Shown: positions 21,883-29,470 of the stretch, piece after piece
How the letters are laid out: each line of letters begins with the position of its first letter
How positions within the stretch are numbered: the stretch's first letter is position 1
From: Myxococcota bacterium
Lineage (GTDB): Bacteria; Myxococcota_A; UBA9160; UBA4427
Assembly (NCBI GenBank): GCA_028823175.1
Contig: JAPKBZ010000040.1
Location: forward strand, 1 to 38,164
DNA: 38,164 nucleotides
Reading direction: 5' to 3'
Position numbers and translations under genes: made by a program
The notes under the pieces: generated by a model
Seen by the model: the letters and a program-made list of their open reading frames with translations, nothing else
Database searches by the model: none
Told to the model about the DNA's origin: nothing

Positions 21883-21906
21883 GGGAATTACACGGGAGTT
21901 TCAATT

Positions 21907-22326
21907 ATGTCCCTCGATCTCATCGTCGTCACGCCCCAGGGCGAATCCTTCGCCGAGGCGGTGGAGCAAGTGGTTCTTCCCGGTGCCGAGGGTGATTTCG
22001 GCGTTCTGGAAAATCACGAAAAATTTCTGACGGCGCTCAAGCCTGGCCCTGTGGAAATTCGCCTTCTCGATGGAACAACCGAGTGGGCGGCGATCAGCGA
22101 CGGCTTTGCCCAGGTGACCGCCAATCAAGTCGTCGTTCTCGTCGACGAGTGCTTTAAAGCCCACGAGATCGATATCGAACACGCCCAACACACCCATGCT
22201 GAAGCCGAGCGCGAACTGGCGGAGCTTATGAACGAGCTGAACAGCGAAGAGACCCGGGCCGAAGTCGAATCGACCATGGTTCGCGCCAGTGTGATGATCG
22301 AGACCCATTCGCGTCACCACGGCTGA
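21907..22326 (+). CDS. atpC: F-type ATP synthase subunit epsilon
   Basis: A 139-residue regulatory rotor subunit. The N-terminal beta-sandwich shows LIVVTPQGESFAEAVEQVVLPGAEGDFGVLENHEKFLTALKPG, typical of epsilon, followed by a helical hairpin of the usual length. The ATG at 21907 is chosen over an upstream in-frame start that would include non-conserved, hairpin-derived residues. It is the last gene of the operon. Confidence 0.95.
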   Translation: MSLDLIVVTPQGESFAEAVEQVVLPGAEGDFGVLENHEKFLTALKPGPVEIRLLDGTTEWAAISDGFAQVTANQVVVLVDECFKAHEIDIEHAQHTHAEAERELAELMNELNSEETRAEVESTMVRASVMIETHSRHHG

Positions 22327-22363
22327 GCGCGAAAGCAGCCCCTGGTCCCGATGCCCTGGATAG

Positions 22364-22398
22364 GCCCCCGAACCCCTGCGGTCGGGGGCACTTTTTTT
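22364..22398 (+). terminator. Rho-independent terminator of the atp operon
   Basis: Perfect 8-bp stem GCCCCCGA (22364-22371) / TCGGGGGC (22382-22389) with a 10-nt loop, followed by AC and a run of seven T (22392-22398). It lies 38 bp after the atpC stop. Confidence 0.93.
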
Positions 22399-22473
22399 GG
22401 CTGATCTCGGGATGCGCGACGTGCGATGGATAGGGGTGCTAGCTTTTTTCCTGAGGCAGGGAGGAGGCGCTCG

Positions 22474-23580
22474 ATGAGCCCCGAAGAAATCTACCCGGGT
22501 GTCGAAGTGCCGATTCGGCAGGAGATCCTTGAATCCCAGGCGGCCGCTATTCGGCATTGGGGATCGCCCGGGACTTGGTGGTCGTCCGCCGAGCGCCTGT
22601 CCATTGTGGAAGAGGTGCGATCCGCGCGTGATGCCGAAGCCTTGCCGCCCTGGACGGCACCGAGTCAGGTCGAGGGTTTGATTTCGGAGAGCCATCCGCT
22701 CCCGGCTGCGGCGATCGATGTGATCTGGCGATTGACCAACCATCCCGGAACCCTGACTCGCGGCTGGTACGATGCCCTCGTCCCGGATCGCCTGAGCGCC
22801 GCTCACTATGTCGAGTTGGTGGGCGTCGTGGCCCAGGTCAACTTGGTCGACCGCTTCGCCGATGCCTTGTCCGCAAATCGTCCCGCCCTGCCCCCCGCCC
22901 AGAGCGGCGAAATTTCCCAAGAGCTTCCAGAGGGCGCTGGCCCAAACGTGCACTGGGTCCCCACCGCACCGGTGGTCGACCCCTCGTGGTTGCCTGCGGA
23001 TACCCAGGTCGATGTCCCCAATGTTCGGAAGGCCCTCAGCCTAGTTCCCGCCGAAAGAGCGATGCAGTGGGCCCTGATCGATGCCCACTATGTCGCGGGG
23101 GGCGCACTCGCCGATAATTTCGGCCCGCAGCACTGGTCGCTCGATCGCCTGCAAATCGAGTTGATCGGCGCGAGAACCTCTGCCCTGAACGAATGTTTCT
23201 ACTGAATGACTAGCCATACGGTGCTGCTCGGTCTGAGCGGCGAAGCCAGTCACCAAAAAGTTGCCCTGGGAGTTGTTGCGGGAAGCCAACGTGGAGATGC
23301 CGGAGTCCCCCACGGAGAACTCTTGGTGCGTTTATGCGAGGCGATGGTGGCCGAGGATCGGGAGGCTGTCGCCGCGGTTAGGGTCGAGATGGTTGCGGCG
23401 ATGAACGAGGCAGCCTTTGTCGATGCCGTCGGGGTGAGTTCGCTCTTTCATCTCATGAACCGCGTAGCGAATGCCACTGGGACTCCTGTCGACACCTTCC
23501 TGCTCGCGCCCGTGAGTCAAATCGCTGGCGCGATTGGGGCCGACGCTTTCGAGAGCAGCAAAGATACCCAGCTGCCCTAG
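22474..23580 (+). CDS. Tandem-domain AhpD-like selenoprotein with Sec at codon 244
   Basis: Read as one gene of 368 residues with TGA at 23203-23205 decoded as selenocysteine (U244). Upstream of it the sequence reads NEC-F-Y and downstream, in the same frame, MTSHTVLL, giving C241-x-x-U244-x-x-x-H248. This matches the CxxCxxxH redox motif of AhpD-type peroxidase-fold proteins with the second Cys replaced. The reading frame after TGA stays open for 124 codons and contains family-like text (SSLFHLMNRVANATGTPVD) parallel to the first half (VAQVNLVDRFADALS), so the protein holds two AhpD-like domains, of which only the second keeps the redox motif. A strong GGAGG ribosome-binding site precedes ATG 22474. 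A SECIS-like hairpin follows the TGA. AhpD-like selenoproteins are known from metagenomes; the exact substrate is unknown. The alternative is a nonsense-disrupted pseudogene. Confidence 0.82.
23222..23242 (+). promoter_or_regulatory. Bacterial SECIS-like hairpin
   Basis: GCTGCTC (23223-23229) pairs with GAGCGGC (23235-23241) in a 7-bp stem with one G-U pair, extendable by a T-G pair at 23222/23242. The loop is GGTCT (23230-23234). The loop starts 24 nt after the TGA, within the 16-37 nt range known for bacterial SECIS elements, and has G in its first two loop positions as SelB recognition requires. It lies within coding sequence, as bacterial SECIS elements do. Confidence 0.72.
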
Positions 23581-23599
23581 TGAGCTTCCCCAGCGTGAT

Positions 23600-23621
23600 C
23601 CATGGAGCTCGGTCTCCAAGG
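23600..23621. terminator. Hairpin between convergent genes
   Basis: CCATGGAG pairs with CTCCAAGG (one A-A mismatch) across a six-base loop in the 60-bp gap between the selenoprotein gene and the convergent transporter gene. There is no T-run, so it could be a weak bidirectional terminator at most. Confidence 0.3.
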
Positions 23622-23640
23622 GTTCAAGGGGGGGTCGGCT

Positions 23641-24534
23641 TCAAGGCGTGGGCAGTTCGCGTTTGCGCGATCGCCAGGCGAAAGAAAAGGCCAGGGCGAT
23701 CAACAGCACGGCCAGCATGTACACGCTCGGGAGCACGGCCACGTCCATTCGATGCATCACATTGGCGGCGACCAGGAGAGCCACGGCGAGGTTTCGAATC
23801 GAGGCCTCGATCGCGATGGTCGCACAGTCATCGGGTTCGAGGCCCATGAGGCGCGCCGAAAAAAAACCGAGGGCCAGGGTGACGATGCAAAGTAGGATCG
23901 ACCAGGGCAGGGCTTCGACGATTCCGCCGCGCATCACTTCCCATTCCTGATAGATCAAGAGAATCAGGACTCCGTAGAACAAGCGCTGGGCGTAGCTTTG
24001 CATCCGGTCCACGTTCGCGCCGATGAATTCGGGTTTCCATCGGCGCCAGCCCATGCCGAGGCCGATGGGAATAACGATTAGGACGAGAAGGTGGAGGAGG
24101 GTTTCGGTCACGGGGAGTTGCACCCCGCCCGAGAGCGATGGCATCAGAGCGGAGAAGAGCCAGAAGAGAAGAGGGACCGTGAAGAAAGAAAAGAGGCTCG
24201 AGATTGTGGTGAGTACAACCGAGAGGGGGAGGTTGGCCCGGGCGATGAGCACGAGCACGTTGGAGAACCCCCCGCTTGGGCAGGCGGCAATCAAGAGAAC
24301 GCCGATTAGGGAAGCCTCCGAAAGGCCCAGGTCAAAGTAAAGAGATGCCCAAACCAGGGCGACCGCCGTCGCCGGAAAGGTGAGCGAATGAATGAGGGTC
24401 CCGAGGGCGGGGACCTTGGGCGCGTGGAACAGGCGCTCGAAGTGTCGGCGTTCGAGGTCGATCCCCACGGCGAGCATCACGATAAAGATGACTCCGGGCA
24501 GCAATTGCTGCTGTGCGCTCACGTCGATCTGCAT
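23641..24534 (-). CDS. Bile acid:sodium symporter (BASS) family transporter
   Basis: A 297-residue integral membrane protein with about nine or ten hydrophobic segments. The motif CPSGGFSNVLVLIARAN matches the unwound-helix core of BASS/ASBT transporters (CPGGxxSNxxxxxAxGN), and EASIRNLAVALLVAANV matches the second crossover region. Family members carry organic anions or keto acids coupled to sodium; the substrate here cannot be inferred. It is the last gene of a likely three-gene minus-strand unit after the monooxygenase and GST genes (69 bp gap to the GST stop). Confidence 0.85.
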   Translation of the reverse strand: MQIDVSAQQQLLPGVIFIVMLAVGIDLERRHFERLFHAPKVPALGTLIHSLTFPATAVALVWASLYFDLGLSEASLIGVLLIAACPSGGFSNVLVLIARANLPLSVVLTTISSLFSFFTVPLLFWLFSALMPSLSGGVQLPVTETLLHLLVLIVIPIGLGMGWRRWKPEFIGANVDRMQSYAQRLFYGVLILLIYQEWEVMRGGIVEALPWSILLCIVTLALGFFSARLMGLEPDDCATIAIEASIRNLAVALLVAANVMHRMDVAVLPSVYMLAVLLIALAFSFAWRSRKRELPTP

Positions 24535-24603
24535 GCGGCTCGCCCCCGGTGGATGGTGCCGCCCCAGAGGGGCTGGTTCGGACTGCCCTGTGCCGAAAGG
24601 CGG

Positions 24604-25251
24604 CTAGAAGTCGAGTCGCCCACGGAGTTCTTCGAAGTCGAGCATGATGTGTGTCTGGTAGGCCGGGCGCTCGCAAAGCGCTGCATACCAGCGGCGTAGA
24701 TTGGGCAGGTGGGGAAGGTCGATTTCCTTCATCTCCAAGTACCGGTAGAGGGTCATCCCCGCTGGAATATCGGCGGCCGTAAAGCGATCGCCGACGAGAT
24801 ATTCCCGGTCGGCGAGGTGGTCTTCGAGAATCTGATACGCCTTGTTGGCCGCGGCATTGACCGAGGCGATCCGTTTGGCGTCGCGGTCGGCGACCGGTGT
24901 GCGAAAGACCAGCCAGAAGAGGGCGATGAAATCGGGGTAGAGAGTCGAGACGGTCCATTCCATCCACTGGTCGATGAGCGCCCGTTCTTTCTCGTCCTGG
25001 CTCCAAAGTTCTTCGGGGCTGTACTTGGCCGCGAGGTAGCGAACGATGGCGCCGCTTTCGTAGAGGATGAGTTCGCCATCCTCCAAGGTGGGAACCCTCC
25101 GGTTCGGATTCTTGGCCACGTAAGCGGGCTCGTCGAGGCCGCCAAATTTTCCGCCGACATCGATCCGCTCGTGGGGCAGACCGGTTTCCCCCACGGCCCA
25201 CATCGCTTTCTGCACATTGACGGCGCTCGCCCGGCCCCAGATTTTCAGCAT
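24604..25251 (-). CDS. Glutathione S-transferase family protein
   Basis: A 215-residue cytosolic GST. The N-terminal thioredoxin-fold domain contains KNPNRRVPTLEDGELILYESGAIVRYLAAKY, including the cis-proline (VPTL) and the glutathione-contacting ES pair. The C-terminal helical domain has YLVGDRFTAADIPAG, the N-capping box and hydrophobic staple. A serine (S9) lies in the early loop where the catalytic Ser/Tyr would be. The likely role is conjugation or thiol-dependent detoxification. It lies 25 bp downstream of the monooxygenase gene. Confidence 0.92.
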   Translation of the reverse strand: MLKIWGRASAVNVQKAMWAVGETGLPHERIDVGGKFGGLDEPAYVAKNPNRRVPTLEDGELILYESGAIVRYLAAKYSPEELWSQDEKERALIDQWMEWTVSTLYPDFIALFWLVFRTPVADRDAKRIASVNAAANKAYQILEDHLADREYLVGDRFTAADIPAGMTLYRYLEMKEIDLPHLPNLRRWYAALCERPAYQTHIMLDFEELRGRLDF

Positions 25252-25276
25252 AGGGTCGCCCTCGCGAGTCCAGGGT

Positions 25277-26305
25277 TCATCGCAGTTCTCCCAACACGTG
25301 CTCGGAGAATCTTCGAAGCGACCCCATGACCTTTTCCCACGGTTGACCCGCGTGATCGAATTGGACGATCAACCGATCCAGGCCGAAGCGCTCCTTCCAG
25401 GCCAGGCAGCGGTCGCGGATATAAGCGGGGTCCCCCGCCATGGGCACCGCGTCAGGTCCCGTGAAGTCCTGGGTATGCGGCGGCAATTTCAGAGTGGCCG
25501 GGTCTCCGCCGGTCCGCAGGCTGAAGACCCATTTTTGAAAGGGGACGTGGTAGCTCTTGAAATACTCGAGGGCATCTTCTTTTCCATCGCCGACGTAGAC
25601 GTGGGCGGAAGCAGCCACCTGGCCCCTCCCCGTATGGCCGGCGGCAGACCAGGCCTCGCGATAGCTGGCGATCATCTCGCCCATCATGGGAAGCCCACAG
25701 GCTGCGGGGGTCACCGCGATGCAGAGCCCCTGCTTTCCCGCGCGCAGGGCGGATTCGAGACTGCCGGGAGCGATCCAAATCGGCGGGTGGGGGGTTTGGA
25801 CCGGCCGTGGCTGAAGGGTGACACCCTTGAGGGGCGGCCGAAACGTCCCTTGCCAGTGGATCTCTTCCTCGGTCCACAGTCGGCGCAAGAGGTCAATTGC
25901 CTCGAGCAGCATGTCTTGGGACTTGCTCGCATCTTGGCCGTAATGCGCGTAGGTTTCGGGTTCAACGCCCCGGCCCGCCATGATTTCCGCGCGCCCGCCG
26001 GAGAGGACGTCGAGGGTCGCGAAGTCCTCAGCGATTTGGACCGGATCGTGGTGGGCTAGCAGGGTGACCGCGGTGCCCAGCCTGAGGTTTTCGGTGCGGG
26101 CGGCGACTTCGGCTAAGAAGAGCTGAGGGGCCGAAACGATGAAATCGCTGAAATGGTGCTCCCCCAAGAGGAGCGCATCGAAGCCCAGAGGCTCCGCGAG
26201 GTGGATATATTGGAGAATATTACTGTGCCGCTGGGCCTGACTGATCCTTTGGCCCGTATGGGGGTCGGGAACGTGGTCCCCGAGCGTGAGCAAGCCAATC
26301 TCCAT
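25277..26305 (-). CDS. LLM-class (luciferase-like) flavin-dependent oxidoreductase
   Basis: A 342-residue TIM-barrel protein of the bacterial luciferase-like monooxygenase family. Visible features are an early strand EIGLLTLGDH, LGFDALLLGEHHF, LRLGTAVTLLAHHDPVQIAEDFATLDVLSGGRAEIMAGRG, and PPIWIAPGS. These enzymes use FMNH2 or F420 to oxidise organic substrates; cofactor and substrate are not clear here. First gene of the monooxygenase-GST-transporter unit, divergent from the NTF2-like gene. Confidence 0.9.
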   Translation of the reverse strand: MEIGLLTLGDHVPDPHTGQRISQAQRHSNILQYIHLAEPLGFDALLLGEHHFSDFIVSAPQLFLAEVAARTENLRLGTAVTLLAHHDPVQIAEDFATLDVLSGGRAEIMAGRGVEPETYAHYGQDASKSQDMLLEAIDLLRRLWTEEEIHWQGTFRPPLKGVTLQPRPVQTPHPPIWIAPGSLESALRAGKQGLCIAVTPAACGLPMMGEMIASYREAWSAAGHTGRGQVAASAHVYVGDGKEDALEYFKSYHVPFQKWVFSLRTGGDPATLKLPPHTQDFTGPDAVPMAGDPAYIRDRCLAWKERFGLDRLIVQFDHAGQPWEKVMGSLRRFSEHVLGELR

Positions 26306-26435
26306 AGCCGAGAGGGTTCTCCTTTGTCGCGGATCGAGAGGAAAAGTCTACGGCTTCAAATGGTCTCGATCAACTTGGATATACTCGCCAGGAAAACCTG
26401 CGTGAGCGCACCATCGAATTGGTAGGAGTGTGAAA

Positions 26436-26837
26436 GTGAGCTCATCCCCCGAGATCAGTCACGCCCAGGCAAACGAACTGATGGCGCGCTTCGGCCAAGC
26501 CTTTGTTTCCAGGGACGACGAGGCGCTTCGCCGATGCCTTTGCGAAAACTTCGTCTGGCATCTCCATGAAGGCCCTGAAAGACCGCACGGCCAGACCGTA
26601 ACCGGCATAGAGGGAATGCTGGAGGTGCTTCTTGCCCGGGAGAAGAACTGGCAGGAAGTTCGCTATTCCGATGTTGGGGTGAGCAGCGATGGGTCGAGGA
26701 TTATCCAGACTTTTCGAATCTGCGGCATCGATGAGCACGGCCGGGCTTTCGATGTTCGGGCCGTTGATCTCTATACCGTCGACGGCGGGAAATTGGCCTC
26801 CAAGGACAGCTACTGGAAGAACGTCGCCCGGGATTGA
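26436..26837 (+). CDS. NTF2/SnoaL-like protein
   Basis: About 133 residues with the cone-shaped alpha+beta fold pattern of SnoaL/ketosteroid isomerase-like proteins: NELMARFGQAFVSRDDEALRRCLCENFVWHLHEG, then alternating strands ending LYTVDGGKLASKDSYWKNV. Such proteins may be isomerases, hydratases or simple binders. The GTG at 26436 is preferred over GTG 26430 because AGGAG at 26424-26428 would leave 7 bp of spacing. It shares a divergent promoter region with the luciferase-like gene. Confidence 0.75.
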   Translation: MSSSPEISHAQANELMARFGQAFVSRDDEALRRCLCENFVWHLHEGPERPHGQTVTGIEGMLEVLLAREKNWQEVRYSDVGVSSDGSRIIQTFRICGIDEHGRAFDVRAVDLYTVDGGKLASKDSYWKNVARD

Positions 26838-26854
26838 GAAGCCGTTCGGGCTTT

Positions 26855-26871
26855 CCGAGCGCGTCGCTCGG
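26855..26871. terminator. Hairpin between convergent genes
   Basis: CCGAGCG-CGT-CGCTCGG, a perfect 7-bp stem with a 3-nt loop between the SnoaL-like gene and the convergent MXAN_5187-like gene. A second small hairpin (AAGCC/GGCTT) precedes it. There is no T-run, so terminator function is uncertain. Confidence 0.4.
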
Positions 26872-26885
26872 GCTTCCGTCCGGGA

Positions 26886-27437
26886 TCAACCTTGGTGGGC
26901 CGAGGCCTTCACCTTCACTTTTCCGTTGCTGACCACCACCCGGAAGCTGACCCGCTCGCACCCCAGGCGATTTTTGAGCTCGGCTTCCTGGCGCGCGATA
27001 GCCGTCGCCAGACGGTCCGCTGTCAGGCCCGCTACGTCCTGGCCACAGGCCTGGGCGGCCTTGCGATACTCGTCGAAAAGGGAGGCGCGCGGGTTCGTTT
27101 TAGCCTGGGGGGACGCTGCCTTGGAATTCGCCCGAGCGGACTCGGCCAGGTTGGCGCGGAATACGTGGCGCTTGTAGGTCCCCGCGTCGATCTGCCGCAG
27201 GATTGAATCCCACTGGCGTTTGAACGCCTGGAAACGCGAATTGAGCGAGTTGTAACGAAAGCGGAGGGCGGTATTGCGGATGGGCTCCCCCGAGTGCCGG
27301 GCGAACTGTTTCTGGACCTCGGTGCGGAGATTGATCGGCTCCCGGGGCTGTTTACCCAGGAAATAATGCTCGTAGTCGATCTTCAGCCGCTTGAGCTTGA
27401 TTTCCAGGGTTTGCAGTTCTTCTTCGAGGGCGCTCAC
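26886..27437 (-). CDS. Hypothetical protein resembling the MXAN_5187 C-terminal domain
   Basis: A 183-residue protein with an N-terminal coiled coil (ALEEELQTLEIKLKRLKIDYEHYFLG) followed by IRNTALRFRYNSLNSRFQAFKRQWDSILRQIDAGTYKRHVF, a block I recognise from the MXAN_5187 C-terminal family found in myxobacteria and relatives. The C-terminal third (LFDEYRKAAQACGQ...LGCERVSFRVVVSNGKVKVKA) also fits that family. Function is unknown. The start is GTG at 27437, with AAGGAG 9 bp upstream; the frame extends 23 codons further but without support. Confidence 0.7.
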   Translation of the reverse strand: MSALEEELQTLEIKLKRLKIDYEHYFLGKQPREPINLRTEVQKQFARHSGEPIRNTALRFRYNSLNSRFQAFKRQWDSILRQIDAGTYKRHVFRANLAESARANSKAASPQAKTNPRASLFDEYRKAAQACGQDVAGLTADRLATAIARQEAELKNRLGCERVSFRVVVSNGKVKVKASAHQG

Positions 27438-27994
27438 GCCGTTCGTCTCCTTGCCTGGGAAAATAACGCTCAGCCCGCCCCGCTTTCCTGCCCTATCGGT
27501 TGCCAAGCTTGTTCAACTTGAACCCCATCCACCATAACGCAAGTTGACGCGAAACGTGACGCGAAACTCAAGAATTCGATGCATGGTGAATATCGCCGCG
27601 CGCGCGCCGCAAGCTTCTCAATTGGCGACAGGAGAATTTTCCAACCCTTCTCCGAAGACATAAGCCTCTGAATTAATTAGGAATATAGGTTAGTTGAGGA
27701 GAGGGACGAGAAGTGTGCGTCAAAATGGTCAAACCCGAGACGGAGGAAAGGTCTGAGAAATGACGCAGGACGACTTCCGGCTTAGCCGATTTATTGACGC
27801 AAATATAACGCACGTCATGCATTTTATGACGCACGTGGCCGTGATGCGTTCGCGGGTTGCGTCAAACCGCGACATTCGGCGAGGCGCGGGCAGTCAAGGC
27901 TGGCACGGATCAGGGTGTCTCGGCTTGGGGGATCTCTCGATCTCGAACCTCTAGGAAACAGAGGCTTACTCTCAATTCGCTCTATAGTGCTCCC
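27438..27994. other. Non-coding region with a TGACGC/GCGTCA motif cluster before radA
   Basis: A 557-bp gap, locally AT-rich (for example 27665-27700). It holds seven copies of TGACGC or its complement GCGTCA: near 27545, 27557, 27716, 27761, 27795, 27827 and 27858. Five of these extend to TGACGCA/TGCGTCA; the first two form a direct repeat TGACGCGAAAC with 12-bp period. An inverted repeat CGTCAT (27813-27818) / ATGACG (27826-27831) is also present. This could be a multi-site operator or iteron-like array. The radA promoter must lie here; TATAGT near 27983-27988 is a weak -10 candidate. Confidence 0.5.
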
Positions 27995-29374
27995 ATGGCC
28001 AAACACCGGAACGTCTACGCCTGCACCCAGTGCGGGGCTCAGCAGCCCCGCCTGCTCGGTCGCTGTCCGGATTGTGGGGGCTGGGGCAGCCTGGTCGAAG
28101 AGGTGATCGGGAGCGCTGCATCCGGAGTCCCCGAGATCGCGAGCGTTGGGAATAAGCCCCAGGCTCTCGGTGAAATCGAAGTCAGCGGAGTTCCCCGCCT
28201 GGCGTGCGAAATAGGCGAGCTTGATCGCGTGCTGGGCGGAGGCGCGGTTCCGGGCTCGGTCATCCTGCTCGGGGGCGAGCCCGGCGTGGGTAAGTCGACG
28301 CTCAGCCTCCAGGTGGCGGCTCGGGTTCAGCAGGCGGGTCGACGCGTCTTTTATGTGAGCGGCGAGGAGAGCCCCGCCCAGATCCGGCTCCGGGCCGACC
28401 GTCTCGCCGAGGTGCCCCGGGAGATCCGTCTGCTCGCCGAGACCCGGGTCGAGGCGATCACGGCGCACTGGAAGGAACTCGACCCGGACTTGGTCGTCAT
28501 CGACTCGATTCAAACCATGCACTGCGAGCGCGTTGAGTCGGCCCCGGGGAGCGTGGCCCAAGTTCGGGAGAGCGCGGCGCTCCTCTCGGCGGCGGCTCGG
28601 CAAACCGGAGCCGTGCTGATCTTGGTGGGCCATGTGACGAAGGATGGTTCCCTGGCGGGTCCGCGGGTACTCGAGCATCTCGTCGACGTAGTGCTCGCCT
28701 TCGAGGGCGATCGCGACCACGCCTTCCGGCTGCTGCGTGCGCTGAAAAATCGCTTCGGTTCGACCCAGGAGGTCGGTGTTTTCTGCATGGATGCCTCGGG
28801 CCTCGCCGGGGTTGAAAATCCGAGCGAGCATTTTTTGGCCGAGCGCAGCTTGGGCTCGCCGGGTTCTTGCATCGTGCCCCTGCTCGAGGGCACCCGGCCC
28901 ATGCTCGTTGAGGTGCAGGCCTTGATTGCGAGCGCCGCCTATGGGACGCCGAGGCGAACCAGCATGGGGATCGAAGATGGGCGGGTGGCCCTTCTTCTCG
29001 CGGTCCTCGACCGACGCAGCGACGTGGATGTGGTCGGTCGTGATGTCTACGTCAACGTGGCTGGAGGCGTTCGCGTGAGCGAACCCTCCGCGGACCTTGG
29101 GCTCTGTCTCGCCCTCGCTTCGAGCCGCCTTGATCGCCCGATTCCGCCCGATGTCGCGGCTTGCGGCGAGGTCGGTTTGGGGGGCGAGGTGCGTGGCGTG
29201 GCGCGGCTCGACCTCCGGGTCAGGGAGGCTTCCCGGCTCGGGTTTCGCCGGGTGTTGATCCCGGCGCGGGCCGCTTCGGAGGCCGGAAACGATCAATGCG
29301 AACGTATTCCCATTGCCAACGTGACCGAGGCCGCGGCCTGGTTGCTCGCCCAGGATGGTTCGTCGCCGCGCTGA
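27995..29374 (+). CDS. radA: DNA repair protein RadA/Sms
   Basis: A 459-residue RecA-like ATPase that promotes branch migration in recombination. The N-terminal zinc finger has C10, C13, C24 and C27 (CTQCG...CPDCG). The Walker A motif GGEPGVGKST spans 93-102, and the RadA-specific KNRFG motif is at 251-255. A Lon protease-like C-terminal domain follows (PSADLGLCLALASS, GEVGLGGEVRGV). The start ATG 27995 gives the conserved MAKHRNVYACTQCG; the frame is open upstream into the motif cluster but is not conserved there. Confidence 0.97.
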   Translation: MAKHRNVYACTQCGAQQPRLLGRCPDCGGWGSLVEEVIGSAASGVPEIASVGNKPQALGEIEVSGVPRLACEIGELDRVLGGGAVPGSVILLGGEPGVGKSTLSLQVAARVQQAGRRVFYVSGEESPAQIRLRADRLAEVPREIRLLAETRVEAITAHWKELDPDLVVIDSIQTMHCERVESAPGSVAQVRESAALLSAAARQTGAVLILVGHVTKDGSLAGPRVLEHLVDVVLAFEGDRDHAFRLLRALKNRFGSTQEVGVFCMDASGLAGVENPSEHFLAERSLGSPGSCIVPLLEGTRPMLVEVQALIASAAYGTPRRTSMGIEDGRVALLLAVLDRRSDVDVVGRDVYVNVAGGVRVSEPSADLGLCLALASSRLDRPIPPDVAACGEVGLGGEVRGVARLDLRVREASRLGFRRVLIPARAASEAGNDQCERIPIANVTEAAAWLLAQDGSSPR

Positions 29375-29384
29375 AGGCCTCGTG

Positions 29385-29415
29385 TTAACGAAAGTAAACA
29401 TCTGGTTTGTATAGG
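29385..29415 (+). promoter_or_regulatory. Possible sigma70-type promoter for the prenyl synthase gene
   Basis: TTAACG (29385-29390) and TATAGG (29410-29415) with a 19-bp spacer, in an AT-rich stretch between radA and the polyprenyl synthase gene. The spacer is long, so confidence is low. A TTTGACGCGGAA segment just downstream (about 29436-29447) echoes the motif repeated before radA. Confidence 0.3.
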
Positions 29416-29470
29416 TTTCTTGAGGGCTTCCTCTTTGACGCGGAATTGCCCTGGGGCTACCGTGCAGGGG

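Noticed and set aside
23206-23580. A separate 124-residue gene starting at ATG 23206
   Set aside because: It starts at the codon right after the TGA, in the same frame, has no own ribosome-binding site, and lacks the first half of its redox motif. Readthrough as one selenoprotein explains it better.
22474-23580. Pseudogene by nonsense mutation
   Set aside because: The stop is TGA, falls exactly at a redox cysteine position, is followed by a SECIS-like hairpin, and the frame downstream is otherwise intact. Decay remains possible but less likely.
27760-27954. Small 64-residue reading frame before radA with a fair ribosome-binding site
   Set aside because: It is unlike any protein I know and is largely made from the TGACGCA motif cluster. 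It could be a leader peptide, but there is no support.
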